DNA of 9,296 bases, taken from the NCBI GenBank assembly GCA_031266695.1, contig JAISAK010000097.1:1-9296 (forward strand). Reading direction: 5' to 3'. A program made the position numbers and the translations under genes. The stretch comes from Treponema sp. Its GTDB lineage: Bacteria > Spirochaetota > Spirochaetia > Treponematales > Breznakiellaceae. This document shows positions 6,986-9,296 of this stretch, piece after piece. Positions within the stretch are counted from its first letter, which is position 1. Each line of letters begins with the position of its first letter. The notes beneath the pieces were generated by a model. That model was not told the DNA's origin, ran no database searches, and saw only the letters and a list, made by a program, of their open reading frames with translations.

Positions 6986-6986
6986 C
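6980..6986 (+). other. CTT-TGA-C: prfB-type +1 frameshift heptamer at the frame break
   Basis: The first frame reads TGG CTT TGA. Slipping one base forward on CTT gives TTT, then GAC, and the reading frame continues with DLGLRLAATDLL. CTTTGAC is the exact slip heptamer of bacterial prfB. A slip would give one protein of about 705 residues ending at 7412. No AGGGGG-like stimulator lies just upstream (sequence CCCGCGCTGG), which argues against efficient recoding. A 2-base deletion, 1-base insertion or sequencing error could produce the same arrangement. Confidence 0.5.
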
Positions 6987-7412
6987 CTGGGGCTGCGGCT
7001 GGCCGCCACGGATCTCCTTGCCGGGGAAAAGAAACGGGCGGTGGTTTATGTCGGCACGGGAAACCCGGGGGAACTTGCCTTTGAGCAGTACGGCCTTTCG
7101 GAGCTGGCGGCCTATCTTGCGAATAACGGCATTGTGTTCCACGCGGTTATTGTCGGCGGCGGCGCTCCCTCCGGGGAGATCCTCTATCTTTGCGGGGAAA
7201 CAGGCGGAGAAGCGCTTCCCCTTTACCGTCCCCGGGGCATAAGGGAGATGATACAGAGTATTGCGGCCGGGCCAAAAGGCGTTTATAGTTTAACATATAG
7301 GTCTCAGCTTCCGACGGATTTCGGCAGGGCTTATCTCCCGGTGGAAGCCGAGGTATATCTGATGGAACGTTCCGGAAGGGATTCAAGCGGGTATTTCCCG
7401 CCTTTGGAATAG
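6981..7412 (+). CDS. C-terminal half of the VWA-like domain, +1 frame continuation of the NHL protein
   Basis: This is 143 codons in the +1 frame relative to the preceding gene, ending at TAG 7410-7412. It begins with FDLGLRLAATDLL (the helix that normally follows the second VWA strand), then KKRAVVYVGTG (third core strand, with GTG where TDG usually stands), and LAAYLANNGIVFHAVIVGGG (next helix and strand). The tail YSLTYRSQLPTDFGRAYLPV is the beta finish common in VWA proteins of the VYxLxYxS type. No plausible start codon and Shine-Dalgarno sit at its head. The first in-frame ATG comes about 90 residues in. An upstream TTG (6885) would give an Arg/Gly/Pro-rich stretch that looks like out-of-frame reading. 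I therefore read it as the rest of the previous gene, made by frameshifting or left by a mutation. Confidence 0.75.
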   Translation, partial: FDLGLRLAATDLLAGEKKRAVVYVGTGNPGELAFEQYGLSELAAYLANNGIVFHAVIVGGGAPSGEILYLCGETGGEALPLYRPRGIREMIQSIAAGPKGVYSLTYRSQLPTDFGRAYLPVEAEVYLMERSGRDSSGYFPPLE

Positions 7413-7417
7413 GAGGG
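7411..7417 (+). promoter_or_regulatory. Shine-Dalgarno overlapping the upstream stop codon
   Basis: AGGAGGG shares its first two bases with the TAG that ends the VWA-like fragment. It lies four bases ahead of the GTG start at 7422. The arrangement suggests that hemerythrin synthesis is coupled to ribosomes finishing in the +1 frame. Confidence 0.7.
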
Positions 7418-7421
7418 CCTT

Positions 7422-7844
7422 GTGGCATATCAATGGGACAGCAGCCTGGAGACCGGGCACGAAAAAATCGACAACCAGCACAAACAGCTTATCGCGGCTT
7501 TGAACAGTATTATCGATGCCTCCCGGAACGGAAAGGGAAGCGAAGAGATTTTCAAAACTCTGGATTTTTTAACCGGTTATACGATTATGCACTTTACCGA
7601 TGAGGAAAAGCTTCAGGAAAAATACGATTATCCGGATTATCTTGTTCATAAACGTTACCACAACGATTTTAAGGTCACCGTCGGCAAATTGACGGAACGG
7701 CTCAGGGAAGAAGGCCCCACCGAGGATATGGTTAACACCGTTACCTCCGCTGTCGGAGACTGGCTCCTTAACCACATCAAGGGCGACGATTTCCGTATGG
7801 CCACATATATAAAGTTCAAACAGAAAGAGGAAGACGCCTCCTAA
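7422..7844 (+). CDS. Bacteriohemerythrin (non-haem di-iron oxygen-binding protein)
   Basis: This 140-residue single-domain hemerythrin reversibly binds O2 at a di-iron centre in a four-helix bundle. All seven family ligands are visible: His20 (IDNQHKQL), His57 and Glu61 (MHFTDEE), His76 and His80 (HKRYH), and His118 and Asp123 (NHIKGDD). The N-terminal Trp5 and the ID-x-QH signature are canonical, and the length matches stand-alone bacteriohemerythrins. There is no fused chemoreceptor or cyclase domain and no signal peptide, so it is probably a cytoplasmic O2 buffer, scavenger or carrier. In an anaerobe or microaerophile this would help against oxygen exposure (inferred). The start is GTG with a strong Shine-Dalgarno. 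It is the last gene of the plus-strand run and is followed by a convergent gene 77 bp away. Confidence 0.96.
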   Translation: MAYQWDSSLETGHEKIDNQHKQLIAALNSIIDASRNGKGSEEIFKTLDFLTGYTIMHFTDEEKLQEKYDYPDYLVHKRYHNDFKVTVGKLTERLREEGPTEDMVNTVTSAVGDWLLNHIKGDDFRMATYIKFKQKEEDAS

Positions 7845-7850
7845 TTCGCC

Positions 7851-7888
7851 TCGGGAGGGCCTCGCGTTAAAGCAAGACTCCTCCCCGA
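7851..7888 (+). terminator. Possible hairpin between convergent genes
   Basis: TCGGGAGG (7851-7858) can pair with CCTCC(C)CGA (7880-7888) with one bulged C and a 21-base loop. It lies 7 bases past the hemerythrin stop. There is no U-tract on either strand, so it is not a textbook intrinsic terminator, although the location is right. Confidence 0.35.
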
Positions 7889-7921
7889 AACCGCCAAAGG
7901 CCCTCAAACTCCGCTCCCTGT

Positions 7922-9296
7922 TCAGGGCGTATACTCAACAATATTCAGCGTGATGTTTTCGTTGACCGTACCGGTCAAGTAGAAGGGTCCCCAGCCCTTG
8001 CCCCGGAAGGCGTTACCCCAATTGTCGGTGGTGTCAGCGCCGCTGTAGGTAGCGGGCAGCGTCACCGCGTAGCCCGTAGCCCCGGCGGGAACCTTGACGG
8101 TGACGGTTTTGGGGCTGGTGACACCGTTGAACAGATTCGTTCCCATCATGGGAGCCTCGTTGCCCAAGGTGACGGTAAGGTCTTTCGTTCCGGTATTCGC
8201 GAAGGCATCGTACCCAATGCTTGCCTTGGGGAAGTACGCCGTTGTCAGAGCAGTACAGCCGGAGAAGGCATAATAACCGATACTATCGGCCAAGGGGAGG
8301 TTCGCCATCGTCAGGGCGGTACAGCCCTTGAAGGCGCCGGTACCGACGCGTGAGGCAACCTTGGGGAAGTCCACCATCGACAGGGCGGCACAGCCCTCGA
8401 AGGCCGCGTTACCGATGCGTTCGGCCAAGGGGAAGTCCGCCGCCGCCAGGGCGATACAGCCCTGGAAGGCATTGTTACCGAGGCTTGTAACCAAGGGGAG
8501 GTTCGCCGTCATCAGGGCGGTACAGCCGGAGAAGGCACCGCTGTCGATGCCTGTGGCCTCGGGGAGGCTTACCGTCCTCAGGGCAGTACAGCCCTGGAAG
8601 ACATTGCTGCCGAGGCTTGTGACCAAGGGGAGGCTTGCCGTCGTTAGGGCGGCACAGCCTTGGAAGACACTGTTGCCGAGGTTTGTGACCAAGGGGAAGT
8701 CCGCCATTGCCAGGCCGGTACAGCCGTAGAAGGCGAGGTCGCCGATGCTTATAGCCTTGGGGAAGTCCACCATCGTCAGGGCACAGGCGGCGAAGGCATA
8801 GTCGCCGATGCTTGCGGCCGCCGGGAAGCTTACCGACTCAAGGGTAGTACAGGAAGTGAAGGCTACGTTGCCGACGGTTACCACGTTGTCTCCCTCGACG
8901 CTTTTCAGGGCGGTAAAGTTTTTGAAGGCAGATTCGAGGGTAAAAGTTTCAATGAGAAAAGTTCCCGCTTTGACGCTTTCCGCCCCGTCGGGCAGTACCA
9001 GGGAGACGATCCGGCTTTCACCGGTGTCGGCCGCGCCGGGGTCAAACTCCGTGGAGGCTACGCCTCCCACGCTCATGGCGCAGGCGGAGAGGTCAAGGTC
9101 CACGTACTTTTCCGCGCTTTGTATCGCCGCCAGAATATCCGCCCACATACCGGGGGTTGTGAGATCGATGTCAAAGGACAGAGGTATGGAAATGGGGTTT
9201 ACTGCGCTGCCAGCGGAGGGATCGATTGCCATGGTGTCCTCGATAATGCCCGCGATAGTGCATCCGATGTCCTTTTTGACCACCGTAACGGTCCAT
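7922..9296 (-). CDS. BspA/TpLRR-type leucine-rich repeat surface protein, C-terminal part (runs off right edge)
   Basis: The minus-strand frame is open through the right edge (it reads WTVTVVKKDIGCTIAG there), so the GTG at 9283 is not a real start and the N-terminus, with any signal peptide, is missing. At least 457 codons are visible. After a unique segment (about 9296-8930) come eleven tandem LRR_5 units of about 22 residues, consensus AFxGCTALTTANLPLVTSLG, as in Bacteroides BspA and Treponema LrrA-type proteins. A last partial unit (AFANTGTKDL) and a C-terminal segment follow, with TVTVKVPAGATGYAV and a Thr/Asn-rich ending EYTP. Such proteins are usually exported and bind host or bacterial surfaces; location and ligand here are inferred. 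No LPXTG or transmembrane anchor is seen at the C-terminus. It converges on the hemerythrin gene, so it is a separate transcription unit. Confidence 0.88.
   Translation of the reverse strand, partial: WTVTVVKKDIGCTIAGIIEDTMAIDPSAGSAVNPISIPLSFDIDLTTPGMWADILAAIQSAEKYVDLDLSACAMSVGGVASTEFDPGAADTGESRIVSLVLPDGAESVKAGTFLIETFTLESAFKNFTALKSVEGDNVVTVGNVAFTSCTTLESVSFPAAASIGDYAFAACALTMVDFPKAISIGDLAFYGCTGLAMADFPLVTNLGNSVFQGCAALTTASLPLVTSLGSNVFQGCTALRTVSLPEATGIDSGAFSGCTALMTANLPLVTSLGNNAFQGCIALAAADFPLAERIGNAAFEGCAALSMVDFPKVASRVGTGAFKGCTALTMANLPLADSIGYYAFSGCTALTTAYFPKASIGYDAFANTGTKDLTVTLGNEAPMMGTNLFNGVTSPKTVTVKVPAGATGYAVTLPATYSGADTTDNWGNAFRGKGWGPFYLTGTVNENITLNIVEYTP
8207..8929 (-). repeat. Tandem 66-bp repeats encoding 22-residue leucine-rich units
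   Basis: Eleven head-to-tail units start at AF/VF codons, the first at 8929, the second at 8863, the last ending before the partial unit at 8206. Eight are exactly 66 bp. Two are 63 bp and one is 69 bp, each keeping the frame. Short blocks such as AAGGGGAGG and GTACAGCC (plus strand) recur in most units, so DNA identity between units is high enough for recombination or slippage to change copy number. Confidence 0.85.

Noticed and set aside
6995..7006. GCGG-CTGG-CCGC hairpin as a 3' frameshift stimulator
   Set aside because: A four-pair stem is expected by chance at this GC content, and prfB-type shifting does not depend on a downstream hairpin.
8328..8729. 133-codon plus-strand frame
   Set aside because: It is antisense to the LRR array and repeats only because the array repeats.
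8207..8929. CRISPR-like periodicity
   Set aside because: The 66-bp periodicity is protein-coding throughout. There are no constant repeats separated by unique spacers, and no cas genes.
9281..9283. GTG at 9283 as start of the LRR protein
   Set aside because: The frame is open to the window edge (WTVTV precedes it), and no signal peptide or Shine-Dalgarno is present. The gene continues beyond the window.

Overview
The window reads as chromosomal DNA from a free-living or gut-associated spirochaete, most likely a Treponema-like organism of moderately high GC. This is inferred from the gene mix: a TpLRR/BspA-type surface repeat protein, a TPR + NHL + von Willebrand A-like exported protein, a LysM protein, SurE beside a galactokinase-type kinase, and a stand-alone hemerythrin. 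No rRNA or other marker fixes the taxonomy, so I hold the assignment with moderate confidence. No tRNA, rRNA, CRISPR array, insertion sequence, integrase or phage gene is visible, and no gene-free stretch exceeds about 170 bases.

Left part (1-1655, minus strand): the N-terminal 178 codons of a sigma-70 family factor run off the left edge. Upstream of it, in the same direction, is an exported protein with two LysM domains and a C-terminal LytM/M23-like domain that has lost its zinc ligands. An AT-rich divergent intergenic region (1656-1826) separates this from a plus-strand CYTH-domain protein (1827-2471).

Centre (2566-7844, plus strand): a good promoter (TTGAAT-17-TACAAT) precedes a tightly packed five-gene run: a galactokinase-family GHMP kinase, the nucleotidase SurE, a cytoplasmic TPR protein, an exported TPR/NHL/VWA-like protein, and a hemerythrin with all seven iron ligands. 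Genes abut, overlap (26 bp, 4 bp) or share stop/Shine-Dalgarno bases, so they are probably co-transcribed and in part translationally coupled. The exported TPR/NHL/VWA-like gene is split: its first frame ends at TGA inside CTT-TGA-C, and the rest of its VWA-like domain continues in the +1 frame. CTTTGAC is the same heptamer at which prfB (release factor 2) undergoes programmed +1 frameshifting. The upstream Shine-Dalgarno stimulator of prfB is absent here, so this may be a recoding site, an ordinary inactivating frameshift or a sequencing error. It is the most interesting observation in the window.

Right part (7922-9296, minus strand, convergent): the C-terminal portion of a leucine-rich repeat surface protein of the BspA/TpLRR (LRR_5) type, with eleven tandem units of about 22 residues. 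Its N-terminus lies beyond the window.

Functionally, the centre links a small-molecule kinase, a nucleotide phosphatase, protein-interaction scaffolds of the cytoplasm and periplasm, and an oxygen/iron-binding protein. The sequence does not show that these form one pathway; they may only be a housekeeping run.
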